From: Alphaproteobacteria bacterium
GTDB taxonomy: Bacteria; Pseudomonadota; Alphaproteobacteria; GCA-2731375
Direction of reading: 5' to 3'
Length of the DNA stretch: 64,000 bases
NCBI GenBank assembly: GCA_021776235.1
Contig: JAJFGG010000161.1
Location: 1-64,000, forward strand
The notes under the pieces were generated by a model, which was not told where the DNA came from, did not search any database, and worked only from the letters and a program-made list of their open reading frames with translations. This document shows, in pieces, positions 8,371 through 16,942 of the stretch (position 1 is its first letter; every line of letters starts with the position of its first letter). A program made the position numbers and the translations under genes.

Positions 8371-9360
8371 TCATATTTCCACCGCGATGACGGCGACCAT
8401 GTCGCCCACTGAAATCAAACCTGGGACGTGTCGCCCGGTGAAGATACCGTCGATGGGACTATGATAGGCTGTCGGGCTGAGACCAGTCCGTTCGGTGTCG
8501 TAGATGCGCGCAACTGTCTGTCCTTTGCTAACCACATCTCCCAATTCCAGGCAGACTTCCAGCAGGCCGGTGGTTTCACTCAGAACGAAACATCGGTGAT
8601 CCGGCATTTCCAGGCGTATGGTCTGGGAATGCTCCGGCGCGCCCGGCATGACGCCGGCGTGTCTGAGGACGTTGCTGATGCCCCTTTTCGCCAGGGCCAC
8701 CGTGGCTGGCCGCGCGGTGCCGCCGCCGCCCAGCTCTGTGGTGATGAAGGTTTTTCCCATTTCCTCCGCCGCGCTGTCGTACATGCCCATGGCATCGGGC
8801 TCGCGCATCATGACCGAGTAAGGCGCATTGAAGGCCGTCATGGCATCGACACAGCGCGCTTGCTGGGCCTTGTCGTCCAGGACGTGCGCGGCGCAAAACG
8901 GGATGAAATCCAGCGACTTGCCGCCGGAATGCAGATCGATCACCCAGTCAGCCAGGGGTAACAGACGGCGCTGGAAATAGTCGGCGATCTTTTCCGTTAT
9001 GCTGCCGCCCGGATGGCCTGGAAATGTGCGGTTAAGATTGCCGCTATCAACTGGCGAGGTACGGCTGCCTGTTCGGAAGGCCGGATAATTCATTGCCGGT
9101 ACGATGATGACCCGGCCGGTGAGTTCATCCGCCTTGATCCGGGCGGCCAGATCGAACAATGCGATGGGGCCTTCATACTCGTCGCCGTGATTGCCGCCGG
9201 TAATCAAAACGGTGGGCCCGACGCCGTTCCTGGCCACTGTGATCGGGATCATGATAGAGCCCCAGGCCGAGGCATCGGTCGAGTGCGGCAGCTTCAGAAA
9301 GCCGTGCTGCACGCCGTCCCTGTCGAAATCGGTGGTCGCGGTGATGGGGCTGTCGCGCAC
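8371..9360 (-). CDS. doeB: N-alpha-acetyl-L-2,4-diaminobutyrate deacetylase DoeB
   Basis: Zinc-dependent deacylase of the AspA/AstE family. It contains GGNHGDEYEGPIALFDLA (H and E metal ligands), DLHSGG (third ligand) and TTELGGGGTARPATV (catalytic glutamate region). The VQHGFLKLPHSTDASAWGS start and 329-aa length match DoeB, which removes the acetyl group from the product of ectoine hydrolase to give L-2,4-diaminobutyrate. The start is a GTG at 9360. The terminus of a mobile element lies only 5 bases upstream, so the native leader has been replaced; the best available Shine-Dalgarno-like string (CGGAAG) lies inside the element end at a long spacing. Confidence 0.88.
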   Translation of the reverse strand: MRDSPITATTDFDRDGVQHGFLKLPHSTDASAWGSIMIPITVARNGVGPTVLITGGNHGDEYEGPIALFDLAARIKADELTGRVIIVPAMNYPAFRTGSRTSPVDSGNLNRTFPGHPGGSITEKIADYFQRRLLPLADWVIDLHSGGKSLDFIPFCAAHVLDDKAQQARCVDAMTAFNAPYSVMMREPDAMGMYDSAAEEMGKTFITTELGGGGTARPATVALAKRGISNVLRHAGVMPGAPEHSQTIRLEMPDHRCFVLSETTGLLEVCLELGDVVSKGQTVARIYDTERTGLSPTAYHSPIDGIFTGRHVPGLISVGDMVAVIAVEI

Positions 9361-9365
9361 GGATC

Positions 9366-9628
9366 TAGAGCACTTCCGGGCTATTCTGGATCATATGACC
9401 GCCTCCCAAGGCCCCGTGGGTAGGCGCGGTTTGCAGGTTTTTGTGGGACATCGTCCAAAAACCGCAACGCCGCCACGGGGCCTTGGGAGGCGGCCTTCGG
9501 TGGCGCCCCTAAGCCATTCGGATGTGTTGCGCCGCTTGCCCGATGTACCACATCGCGCTGCGCGTCGCGCCTACCCGAATGGCTTAGGGACGCCATCAGA
9601 TGAACCAGAATAACCCGGAAGTGCTCTA
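9366..9628. mobile_element. MITE-like hairpin element, copy A (intact)
   Basis: 263 bases. The terminal inverted repeats begin TAGAGCACTTCCGGG and agree at about 22 of 23 positions. Inside are two long hairpins: 9401-9419 with 9473-9491 (19 of 19 paired) and 9508-9521 with 9575-9588 (14 of 14 paired). The ends TA...TA fit a TA target duplication of the IS630/Tc1 type. No open frame for a transposase is present, so it is non-autonomous. The right end supplies the TAG stop of doeA (9628-9626), and the left end lies 5 bases before the doeB start. Copy B at 55254 is the same element in inverted orientation. Confidence 0.85.
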
Positions 9629-10807
9629 AGCTTTCACTAAAAGTTTTCTCGGCACATCGGCAAGACGTTCGGGCGCGCCATCGGTAATGACGATGCTTTC
9701 AGTTGTTTCCAGGCCCCAATCCTGCATCCACAAACCCGTCATGAAATGAAATGTCATGCCGGTTTCCAGCAGATTGCGATCGCCTGGCCGCAGGCTCATG
9801 GTACGTTCGCCCCAGTCCGGAGGATAACTTATCCCGATGGGGTAGCCGGCGCGGTTGTCCTTCTTGATGCCGTATTTGTCCAATACCTTGAAGAACGCTT
9901 TGGCAATGTCCTCGCAGCGCATGCCGGCGCGGGCCCTCTCGAGGCCGGCATCCAAGCCTTCCTGAACGGCCTTGTCCGCATCCAGGAAGGTCTGCGGCGG
10001 ACGGCCGAGAAAGACTGTTCGCGACAGTGGCACATGGTATCGGCGATGGCAGCCGGCGATCTCAAAGAATGTTCCCTCGCCCTTCTTCAGCGGTTTATCG
10101 TCCCAGGTCAAATGTGGCGCCGCCGCGTCCTGTCCGGATGGCAACAACGGCACGATGGCTGGGTAGTCACCGCCATGACCATCAACGCCTCTGATGCCCG
10201 TGGCATAAATTTCGGCAACAAGATCGTTCTTGCGCATGCCGGGTTCGATCACCTCGGCGATCCGTTTATGCATTGCCGTCACAATGCGGCCGGCGCGGCG
10301 CATGTAGACCAGTTCCCGTTCGGACTTTACGGCGCGGCACCAATTGACCATTGCCGTAGCGTCGTGGAACGCCGCATTCGGCAGATGCTGAAGCAGTGAA
10401 CGATATGCGGCAGCCGAGAAATAATAATTGTCCATCTCGACGCCAATGTTGTGTTTGCCCCAGCCTCTGTTCGTGAGAATCTCGCTCAGATGGTCCATGG
10501 GATGGCGTTCGAAGGACTGCACATAATGATCCGGATAGGAAAGGATGCTTTCGTCATCCATAAAAACCGTGCGGACGGCGCCGTTGGCGTCCTGCTGCCG
10601 ACCATACCATAGCGGTGCTCCATCCAATGCCAACAGGACGCATTGATGCACGTAAAATGACCAGCCATCATAGCCGGTCAGCCAGGCCATGTTCGAGGGG
10701 TCGGTTACGATCAGCAGGTCGACGCCTGCGGCACCCATGGCGCGGCGGACCTTTGCAATGCGGGCGTCGTATTCCGCGCGGCTGAAATGAAGGTCTGGAC
10801 TTGGCAT
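9626..10807 (-). CDS. doeA: ectoine hydrolase DoeA (M24 family)
   Basis: Creatinase-like hydrolase that opens the ectoine ring to N-acetyl-diaminobutyrate, 393 aa. The N terminus (PDLHFSRAEYDARIAKVRRA, then NMAWLTGYDGWSFYVHQ) and the C-terminal MTGLWMQDWGLETTESI region are characteristic of DoeA/EutD. As in that family, the metal-site segment reads TFFEIAGCHRRYHVPLSRT, with the second aspartate replaced. It is followed by doeB, the next enzyme of the pathway, with a mobile element in between. The last sense codon is GCT and the TAG stop belongs to the element's terminus, so the native C-terminal end may be slightly altered. The transaminase and dehydrogenase steps (DoeD, DoeC) are not in this window. 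Confidence 0.88.
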   Translation of the reverse strand: MPSPDLHFSRAEYDARIAKVRRAMGAAGVDLLIVTDPSNMAWLTGYDGWSFYVHQCVLLALDGAPLWYGRQQDANGAVRTVFMDDESILSYPDHYVQSFERHPMDHLSEILTNRGWGKHNIGVEMDNYYFSAAAYRSLLQHLPNAAFHDATAMVNWCRAVKSERELVYMRRAGRIVTAMHKRIAEVIEPGMRKNDLVAEIYATGIRGVDGHGGDYPAIVPLLPSGQDAAAPHLTWDDKPLKKGEGTFFEIAGCHRRYHVPLSRTVFLGRPPQTFLDADKAVQEGLDAGLERARAGMRCEDIAKAFFKVLDKYGIKKDNRAGYPIGISYPPDWGERTMSLRPGDRNLLETGMTFHFMTGLWMQDWGLETTESIVITDGAPERLADVPRKLLVKA

Positions 10808-11083
10808 GAGCAGCTCTAAGTTAACGGCAACGGACGGGCATCCGTTTGATTGCGTGATATTCCCAGACTTATCAAGTAGTTTGAATTTGCCAACTTATAC
10901 TTTTTTGCTGCGTATCCAATCGTCCGGATCTGCATTGCCGGGTTATACTGTTGCTGCAAACGCCATGAATTCTTTGCGCATAGATTCCGCAATTGAAACA
11001 CGCGTAGGGGCCGTTCAAGGTCCTTATTTGCATAAAGGGGCAGGGAGGGTTTGCATGATCTGGGGGTGGGGGAGGACGGCAGA

Positions 11084-12385
11084 GTGGCCGAGTGGCGACT
11101 AGATAGACGGGAATGCCTGTCCTGGTTCCTCGTGATCTTCTGGTCAGCTGTTATTTTTGTGAGCGTTCCATACGTCCGCGCAGCTGTGGATTATGTGCGG
11201 CAGCATTGGGGTGCGGCGGTTTTCACCTATTTGGTCGCCGCCTGCGTAATCCTGGTTTTGGCGGCGACCGTGGTATTGTTGCTGAAACGGCGCCAAAATT
11301 CACTCGCGGGCCATGTCTGGCTCGCTGCAATTTTCGGCGTCGTCATCTACCAGATATTTGACCTCCAGGCCGGCAGCCCGGTAGAGGCAGTCCACTTCCT
11401 GCAGTACGGCATGCTTTCCCTATTGCTGTTTCGCGCATTCGCCCATCGGGTTCGCGACAACAGTGTCTATGCCGCGGCCGCGATCACCGGAAGTTTCGTC
11501 GGCATGCTGGATGAGACCGTTCAATGGCTAACGCCGGGGCGCGTGTTTGATCTTGCAGATATCCGGCTGAACTTCACGGCGGTCGCCTTGGTCCAGATCG
11601 CCTTGGCGGCAGGTATCAGGCCGCGGCGCATATCCGGCTGGCCCGACGGCCTGAGCTTACGGCGGTTGTGCCGACTGGCTGCCGTGGCTACCGCGTTCCT
11701 TGGCTTATGTTATCTCAACACACCTGATCGCATCGCCTGGTTTTCGGCTCGTATGCCCCTGCCGGAATTCGTTGCCAATAATCACAATGTCATGGTCGAG
11801 TATGGCTATCTGCATGACGCCGCCCCACGGGTGCTATTCCGTTCCCGCCTGACGATCGAGGCATTGCGCCGTCTCGCCCGGGACAGGGCCCTTGAGGGAG
11901 CCCGAGTCCTGGATCTGTACCGGCCCCCGGAGCGGTTCAGCGACTTCCTGGAAGCCTACACGCCGATGAATGACCCCTTTTTGCATGAAGCCGGGGTTCG
12001 TCTTTACAGCCGAGACATTTATCTGCAGCGCGCGCGGGATGCTACCGACGATGACTGGCGGCACCGGCAATTCACCAGCGCCTATTGGGAGAACCGTATA
12101 CTCGAAAGCTACTTCGGTGGATTGCTGCGCGCGTCGAGCGCCCGTTGGCCAAACGCATTGGAGGTGGAGATTACGGAAAAGATTGACACCGAGGGAGAAT
12201 TCGAAAGCTGGGTCAGCCGCCACTTGATTACAGCTTTTACCCGTCAGCAAGCCCTTTGGTTCTTCGTCTGCGCCGTTGTTGGCCTATTGTTGTTGGCTCG
12301 ATTTTTCGGTAGTTGGGTGCCTGGCTGGAGCAAATCCGCTTCCGCCCAGACGATGCACAGGGACAACGAGCAGCAAGATGCCTGA
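11084..12385 (+). CDS. VanZ-like integral membrane protein with C-terminal extension
   Basis: About four N-terminal helices include the VanZ-like motifs VHFLQYGMLSLLLFRAF and LDETVQWLTPGRVFDLADIRLN. VanZ proteins are small membrane proteins linked to glycopeptide resistance and cell-envelope functions. Here the VanZ part is followed by a helix (ATAFLGLCYL), a soluble region of roughly 150 residues (arginine- and aspartate-rich, with VLDLYRPPERFSDFLEAYTP) and a final C-terminal helix, more than doubling the usual length. GTG 11084 is preferred because GGGGGAGGA lies just upstream; TTG 11051 is an alternative. The stop overlaps the next gene's start by 8 bases (ATGCCTGA), so the two are translationally coupled. 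Confidence 0.75.
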   Translation: MAEWRLDRRECLSWFLVIFWSAVIFVSVPYVRAAVDYVRQHWGAAVFTYLVAACVILVLAATVVLLLKRRQNSLAGHVWLAAIFGVVIYQIFDLQAGSPVEAVHFLQYGMLSLLLFRAFAHRVRDNSVYAAAAITGSFVGMLDETVQWLTPGRVFDLADIRLNFTAVALVQIALAAGIRPRRISGWPDGLSLRRLCRLAAVATAFLGLCYLNTPDRIAWFSARMPLPEFVANNHNVMVEYGYLHDAAPRVLFRSRLTIEALRRLARDRALEGARVLDLYRPPERFSDFLEAYTPMNDPFLHEAGVRLYSRDIYLQRARDATDDDWRHRQFTSAYWENRILESYFGGLLRASSARWPNALEVEITEKIDTEGEFESWVSRHLITAFTRQQALWFFVCAVVGLLLLARFFGSWVPGWSKSASAQTMHRDNEQQDA

Positions 12386-13322
12386 ACAAATCCCCCGCCG
12401 CCGCCTTCTTCACGCGTTAGCTGCGGGCAGCGCCATGGCTGTGGCCTCGCCGGCCCTGGGACTGAGCACATGGCCCATGCAGGGCTCTGGGCGCGGCCCA
12501 TTGCGAATTGCCTTCTATTCCGATGTTCATGCCAGGCGGGAAGGTGACACTCCCGCCGCCCTGACGATGGCTGCCAACAGGATCAATGCATTGAAGCCGG
12601 ATCTGGTCCTGGGTGGCGGCGATCTGGTTGACGGTAAATTCAGCTCCAGCGCGGCGGACGTCGCGCCCTGTTGGGACGCCTATATGGCCATGCACAGGGC
12701 GATCAAGGGCGAACACCATGTCGCCATCGGCAATCGAGATCTCGCGGGCGTGCTGCCCGAGGATGGAACGCCGCCTGTCGAGGACCCGCGGCTGATTTTC
12801 AAGCAGCGCCTCGGACTTAGGCGCACATATCAGGCTTTTGACGCCCTGGGCTATCATATAATGTTGCTGGATTCGGTGCACATCTCGGGCGACAAGTATA
12901 AATACCACGGTCGCATATCGACCGAGCAACAGGAATGGATCAAGGCCGAACTTTCGCGCCTTCCCCGTGGGAAGCCCATTGTCCTGGCCCTTCATCTGCC
13001 TCTGGCGACGGCCTTCTTCGGCGTCACCAGGGGTATGACTTTTCAAGCAAAACCAAACCGGGTCGTGGTCAACAACACCGAGGTGCTGGACCTGTTCGCC
13101 GAGCACAATTTGGTCCTGGTACTGCAGGGCCATCTGCATGTGAGCGAGTTGCTGCGCTGGCGTGGGATCACCTTTATCACCGGCGGCGCCATCTGTGGCA
13201 AATGGTGGCGCGGATCCCGTTTCGGCACGCCAGAGGGGTTTTGTGACATTACGCTGCATCCCGACCGCATAGAATGGGAATACCTCACCTACGGCTGGCA
13301 CGCTTCTCATCCTGCACGGTAG
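12378..13322 (+). CDS. Tat-exported metallophosphoesterase
   Basis: Calcineurin-like phosphoesterase of 314 aa. The N terminus PRRRLLHALAAGSAMAV is a twin-arginine-like signal, so the enzyme is probably exported. The metal-binding signatures are IAFYSDVHA (D-x-H), LVLGGGDLVDG (GGD) and AIGNRDL (GNRD in place of GNHD), then LALHLP and LQGHLHVSE (GH-x-H) further on. It probably hydrolyses a phosphomonoester or phosphodiester in the periplasm. The ATG at 12378 overlaps the VanZ-like gene by 8 bases, implying a shared envelope role. The asparagine-arginine-aspartate variant of the third motif also occurs in purple acid phosphatase-like relatives. Confidence 0.85.
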   Translation: MPEQIPRRRLLHALAAGSAMAVASPALGLSTWPMQGSGRGPLRIAFYSDVHARREGDTPAALTMAANRINALKPDLVLGGGDLVDGKFSSSAADVAPCWDAYMAMHRAIKGEHHVAIGNRDLAGVLPEDGTPPVEDPRLIFKQRLGLRRTYQAFDALGYHIMLLDSVHISGDKYKYHGRISTEQQEWIKAELSRLPRGKPIVLALHLPLATAFFGVTRGMTFQAKPNRVVVNNTEVLDLFAEHNLVLVLQGHLHVSELLRWRGITFITGGAICGKWWRGSRFGTPEGFCDITLHPDRIEWEYLTYGWHASHPAR

Positions 13323-13430
13323 CTAAACCCGAATTGAGCTTGGCGGCCGCACCTGGAATGTTGCCTGATCGGGCATTCCGCACGTGGGTGCATCGTTTAG
13401 CGGAGAACGGCACATACCGGTAAATGTATC

Positions 13431-13823
13431 CTAAGACCCGGTGCCGGAACCGCCCTGCAGGCCCCAATGACCGTCGATTTCTGTAATGATATACAGGGAA
13501 TGATAGCTGCCGATCTCAGAGCCATCGGCCCGCAGACGGCGGAAATTGACGCTAACATGGGCCTTTGTGGGGATGGTGAAAATAGCCTGCATGTCATCGA
13601 CAACGCTGCGGTGCCAGCCATCGGCGCTGGTGCGGTTGCGAAAATTCCCCAGATGATCGGCGCTGGCGTCGGCATAGTAGATGACATTGCCTCGGGAACC
13701 GATACGGAAATGAGGGAAATTGAGGCTGTCCTGCACAGCTTCGCCATCGCCGGCATTGATGGCGGCGATATAGCGGTCCACCACGTCATAGGCCGTGGCG
13801 GCGACGGTTGCATCAATCTCCAT
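13431..13823 (-). CDS. SnoaL/NTF2-like small protein
   Basis: 130 aa with the NTF2-fold pattern VVDRYIAAINAGDGEAVQD near the start, then FRIGSRGNVIYYADA, and a beta-rich C terminus ending DGHWGLQGGSGTGS. Members of this fold are small cone-shaped enzymes or ligand-binding proteins; no catalytic residue can be assigned. The start chosen is ATG 13823, which has AAGGAA upstream. The longer open frame further upstream merely overlaps the preceding gene out of phase. It overlaps the 3' end of the glycosidase-like gene by 11 bases, so both are probably translated from one message. Confidence 0.75.
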   Translation of the reverse strand: MEIDATVAATAYDVVDRYIAAINAGDGEAVQDSLNFPHFRIGSRGNVIYYADASADHLGNFRNRTSADGWHRSVVDDMQAIFTIPTKAHVSVNFRRLRADGSEIGSYHSLYIITEIDGHWGLQGGSGTGS

Positions 13824-14859
13824 TATTCGGTTCCTTGAAATCCGCGATCTGCCTGGCGAGCCCGAAAAACCCGGATTTGCGTTCGGAACTGATCTCCCAG
13901 TTGACGGGTACATTCTGATACCCGTCATCATAAGCCTCGCCCTCGAAGCGGTAGTCGAAGTAACCCCAGGATGCGTATTCATCGACGGCGGCAATAAAAT
14001 TATTGTCCGGCCGGTCAAAATCAAAATGGTCGTCCTCGTTGAACAGGATCGGTTTTGCCGTGTAGCCGCTGACCTGACGGGTCTGCCGCACCATCTCGCG
14101 GATGCGGGCGGGATCGTCCACGCGGTTGCCATGCAGCAGAAGGAAATCGCTCTCCTTCACTACATTTTCCTGCGGCACCACCCCACCGCCGTAGCTGGTT
14201 CCGACCAGCAGACGGTTGCCGTCACGGCTGCGGCTTTTGGCCCGTGCAATCAAATTGTGCACGCCATCGGGCATCAGCAGCGGCTGGCGGTAGCGGACGT
14301 TGCATTCGTTATTGATCTCGATCAGCACATTGCGATAGCCATGTTCGAGGACCCAGTCAGTGGCATTGTCGACACCGGCGATGATCGCGGCTTCGTCCTG
14401 CATGTTTGCTTCCTGGCCAAAATAGAACAGACCCAGGATCACCACCATGCCAAGACCGTCGGCACGATCGAGGATCTGGCTAAGCCGCGCCAGATAGTCT
14501 TCGCGCAGGCTGCCGTCAGGGGCGATGGCGGAATTGATCCAGGGCTGTTCCTTGGAATAGCCATAGGGACTGCCGCCCTGCAGGTTCACCGTGAAGGCCA
14601 GGATACCGTGCGCCCGCCAAGCCGGCATGGCGGCGATGAATTCACGGGTATTCCGCTCCGCATCCCACTCACCTGTGTCGGGGTAGGCCCATAGGCCGCG
14701 GGTTTCCGGGTTCAGGTCGTCGAAGATGCCCTGCACCATGCGGCTGTTGAGAAGCAGCCCCTCGATCCGCCGGCCCTGCCAGGTGACACCCGGATAGGTG
14801 ACCTCGCCATTGATGAAAAATTGCACGCCATGGATGCTGACTTCGGTTTTGCCGGTCAT
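13813..14859 (-). CDS. cytoplasmic GH-A clan glycosidase-like protein
   Basis: 348 aa with a TIM-barrel glycosidase pattern. The acid/base glutamate is in VLIEINNECN (the clan A N-E motif), and a candidate nucleophile glutamate is in PILFNEDDHFDF. The N terminus VSIHGVQFFINGEVTYPGVT resembles cellulase-like family 5 or DUF4038-type proteins. There is no signal peptide, so it would act on an imported sugar or glycoside. It lies between a dimeric alpha-beta-barrel protein and a SnoaL-like protein, downstream of an enolase-superfamily dehydratase, which suggests a small sugar or sugar-acid module. The exact substrate is unknown. Confidence 0.7.
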   Translation of the reverse strand: MTGKTEVSIHGVQFFINGEVTYPGVTWQGRRIEGLLLNSRMVQGIFDDLNPETRGLWAYPDTGEWDAERNTREFIAAMPAWRAHGILAFTVNLQGGSPYGYSKEQPWINSAIAPDGSLREDYLARLSQILDRADGLGMVVILGLFYFGQEANMQDEAAIIAGVDNATDWVLEHGYRNVLIEINNECNVRYRQPLLMPDGVHNLIARAKSRSRDGNRLLVGTSYGGGVVPQENVVKESDFLLLHGNRVDDPARIREMVRQTRQVSGYTAKPILFNEDDHFDFDRPDNNFIAAVDEYASWGYFDYRFEGEAYDDGYQNVPVNWEISSERKSGFFGLARQIADFKEPNNGD

Positions 14860-14915
14860 GCTGTTGTCTCCCCCGTTTATGTATGGCCATCATCTGTTCG
14901 GGCTGGGATGGGGGA

Positions 14916-15263
14916 TCAATTCTCTTCGTCCGATGCAAACTGCTTTTCGCCGATCGGCGAAAACACCCACATGGAAAGGCTCTTCCGGTCGAAGGCGTCG
15001 CTTGGTGTGCGTTCGGCCCGGGTCGCGTCGAGCGCATTCAGGATTGCTTGCGGATCATCGCCTTCCAGTTCATAGACGGCGAGGTAGCGCTGGCTGGGCT
15101 CGCCGTGCAGGCTGGCGCTTAGCTTGAAACGTTGACCGCTCTTGAAACCTGGGACGCGCAGGCATTCGGGTACATGTTTGCTGTCGTACCACGCATTATA
15201 GTCATCCTCCTGCCCTTCGACCGGGTTGCTGAGCGCGATAAAAAGATGTCGGTTTTTTTCCAC
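14916..15263 (-). CDS. EthD-like dimeric alpha-beta barrel protein
   Basis: 115 aa. HLFIALSNPVEGQEDDYNAW followed by YDSKHVPECLRVPGFKSGQR is the ferredoxin-like fold signature of EthD/YciI-like stress-responsive proteins, which often accompany ring-cleaving or dehydratase enzymes. The start chosen is GTG 15263, preceded by GGAGGAG; a TTG further up would lie inside that ribosome site. It is 56 bases upstream of the glycosidase-like gene in the same direction. No catalytic role can be fixed. Confidence 0.7.
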   Translation of the reverse strand: MEKNRHLFIALSNPVEGQEDDYNAWYDSKHVPECLRVPGFKSGQRFKLSASLHGEPSQRYLAVYELEGDDPQAILNALDATRAERTPSDAFDRKSLSMWVFSPIGEKQFASDEEN

Positions 15264-15446
15264 GAGTATCGACTCCTCCAATAGGTCTTAGTTTATTCGG
15301 ATTTAACGGAGATGTGGTCAAATTGTCGCCGCTGTCGGCAAGCCTTGCCGCCGCGTTTACCCAAATTCTTTTTGCGATCTCCAAAGACGCCGGACGATAA
15401 CAATACACTCAACAAAGGCGCTGCCTGGCGACGGTTTACTGGCAGC

Positions 15447-16655
15447 CTATTCGTTCTTCCGCATCGCCCAATCCGCATTGCCGGTGGTGCCGGTCGGAGG
15501 GTGGGCCTCCAATGCGTCCTCAACTGGGTCGGTACCCCATCCTGGCCGGTCAGGAACCACGATGTGGCCATCCTCGAATTCAGGCTTGTGAGTGAATAGC
15601 TCGTCGTCCCAGGCCAGCCGGTCGACGTCGATCTCCATAATTCGCAAATTCGGCACGGCGGCTGCGAAATGTAAATTCATAAACGAGCATAAATGACCGT
15701 AAAAATTATGTGGTGCGACATTGACTTCATACGCTTCGGCCAAATTGGCGATTTTCATTGACTGCCAGACGCCGTTCCAGACCGCGTCGATGATGGCGAC
15801 ATCCATGGATCGAGCCGCGAAGTATGGCAGAAAATCCCGCAGCCCCAACAAGGTTTCACACGAGCTGATAGGGTGCGGGCTTTGTTGACGGATATAAGCC
15901 AGGGCATCGGCATTGTAGCTGTCGATCTCGATCCAGAACATATCCAGATCGGCTATTTCCCGCAGGATCTTTACATAGCCTTCCGTTTTGGCGTTGAAAT
16001 TCAAATCCAGCAGAATTTCCATCTCGGGCCCCGCCCCCTCGCGAAAGGCCTCAAGATGGGTACGCAAATTGCGCAACACCTTTTTGTCGACATTCAGTTC
16101 CGGATAGAAGGGCGAGCCAAAGCCGGGGCGCCAGCCACGCGCATCGCCGTCGTCGTGCATGAAAATATTGGTCTTCAAGGCGCCAAAGCCCTTTTCCCGC
16201 ACTTCGGCGCCCATCGCCTTAACCCCGTCCAAATCGGTGATCTGCGGTGGGTAATATTTTGGGTGATTGATCCGCCAAGTACCACAGTGGGACCAGTAAA
16301 CACGAACCCGATCCCGCATTTTGCCGCCAAGCAATTGATAACAAGGCACGCCTAGGCCTTTGGCTTTGGCATCGAGCAGCGCGTTCTCGATCGCCCCGAG
16401 GCCCTCGGCCACAACGCCGCCGGCGGCGGGACGGGTCATGGCATACATCAGCGCATAAAGCGGTTCGTGATCATTGGCTGATTGGCCGATGATCTTTGAT
16501 CCCATGCTATCGATCACCTGTGCGACACCGGGCGAGCCAAACCCTTCGTCAAATTCGCTCCAACCGACGATGCCGGATTCTGTCGTTACCTTGACGAAGT
16601 GATAGTTTCGCCAGCCCGCATCACAATGCCGTGTCTCAACTTTGGCAATCTTCAT
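15447..16655 (-). CDS. enolase-superfamily (mandelate racemase/muconate lactonizing) enzyme
   Basis: 402 aa with the two-domain enolase-superfamily layout: N-terminal capping domain to about residue 120, then a TIM barrel. Magnesium ligands are visible in order as LLDLNFN (D), WIEIDSYN (E) and SSCETL (E). The general base histidine is in VAPHNFYGH. The pattern resembles sugar-acid (galactonate-type) dehydratases, which turn aldonates into 2-keto-3-deoxy acids. A strong GGAGGAGG ribosome site precedes ATG 16655. It starts the leftward module of EthD-like, glycosidase and SnoaL genes and is divergent from hyuA. The substrate cannot be read from the sequence. Confidence 0.82.
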   Translation of the reverse strand: MKIAKVETRHCDAGWRNYHFVKVTTESGIVGWSEFDEGFGSPGVAQVIDSMGSKIIGQSANDHEPLYALMYAMTRPAAGGVVAEGLGAIENALLDAKAKGLGVPCYQLLGGKMRDRVRVYWSHCGTWRINHPKYYPPQITDLDGVKAMGAEVREKGFGALKTNIFMHDDGDARGWRPGFGSPFYPELNVDKKVLRNLRTHLEAFREGAGPEMEILLDLNFNAKTEGYVKILREIADLDMFWIEIDSYNADALAYIRQQSPHPISSCETLLGLRDFLPYFAARSMDVAIIDAVWNGVWQSMKIANLAEAYEVNVAPHNFYGHLCSFMNLHFAAAVPNLRIMEIDVDRLAWDDELFTHKPEFEDGHIVVPDRPGWGTDPVEDALEAHPPTGTTGNADWAMRKNE

Positions 16656-16942
16656 GCTTATCCCTCCTCCAGTGGCTAGTCATTCTTTGGCGATTGTCGC
16701 ACGACATGATCCGCAGCGGATACTCACCCATCTGCCGGCAATAGTCGACCACGTGGTGCGCCGCGCCAAGGAAGCCTGCTATTCCCGCAGTTCGGACGGG
16801 GCAGGCCCACTGCGTCCATCACGACATTGCATATCCTGGCTTCGTTGACGCTCCAGAGCGGAGACCTCATAGTACCGCCGGTCTGGTAAGGCCGCTTGAA
16901 CGATGGCGATTTTAAGGATTTGGGCAAAATGGTAGCGTGTTT

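Noticed and set aside
9381-9613. Short open frames inside repeat copy A with PNGLG/PRGLG peptide repeats
   Set aside because: They only translate the hairpin arms of the repeat in several frames; no start context or conserved product.
12417-13310. 297-codon open frame opposite the metallophosphoesterase
   Set aside because: No ribosome site or known domain; the plus-strand gene has all the metal motifs.
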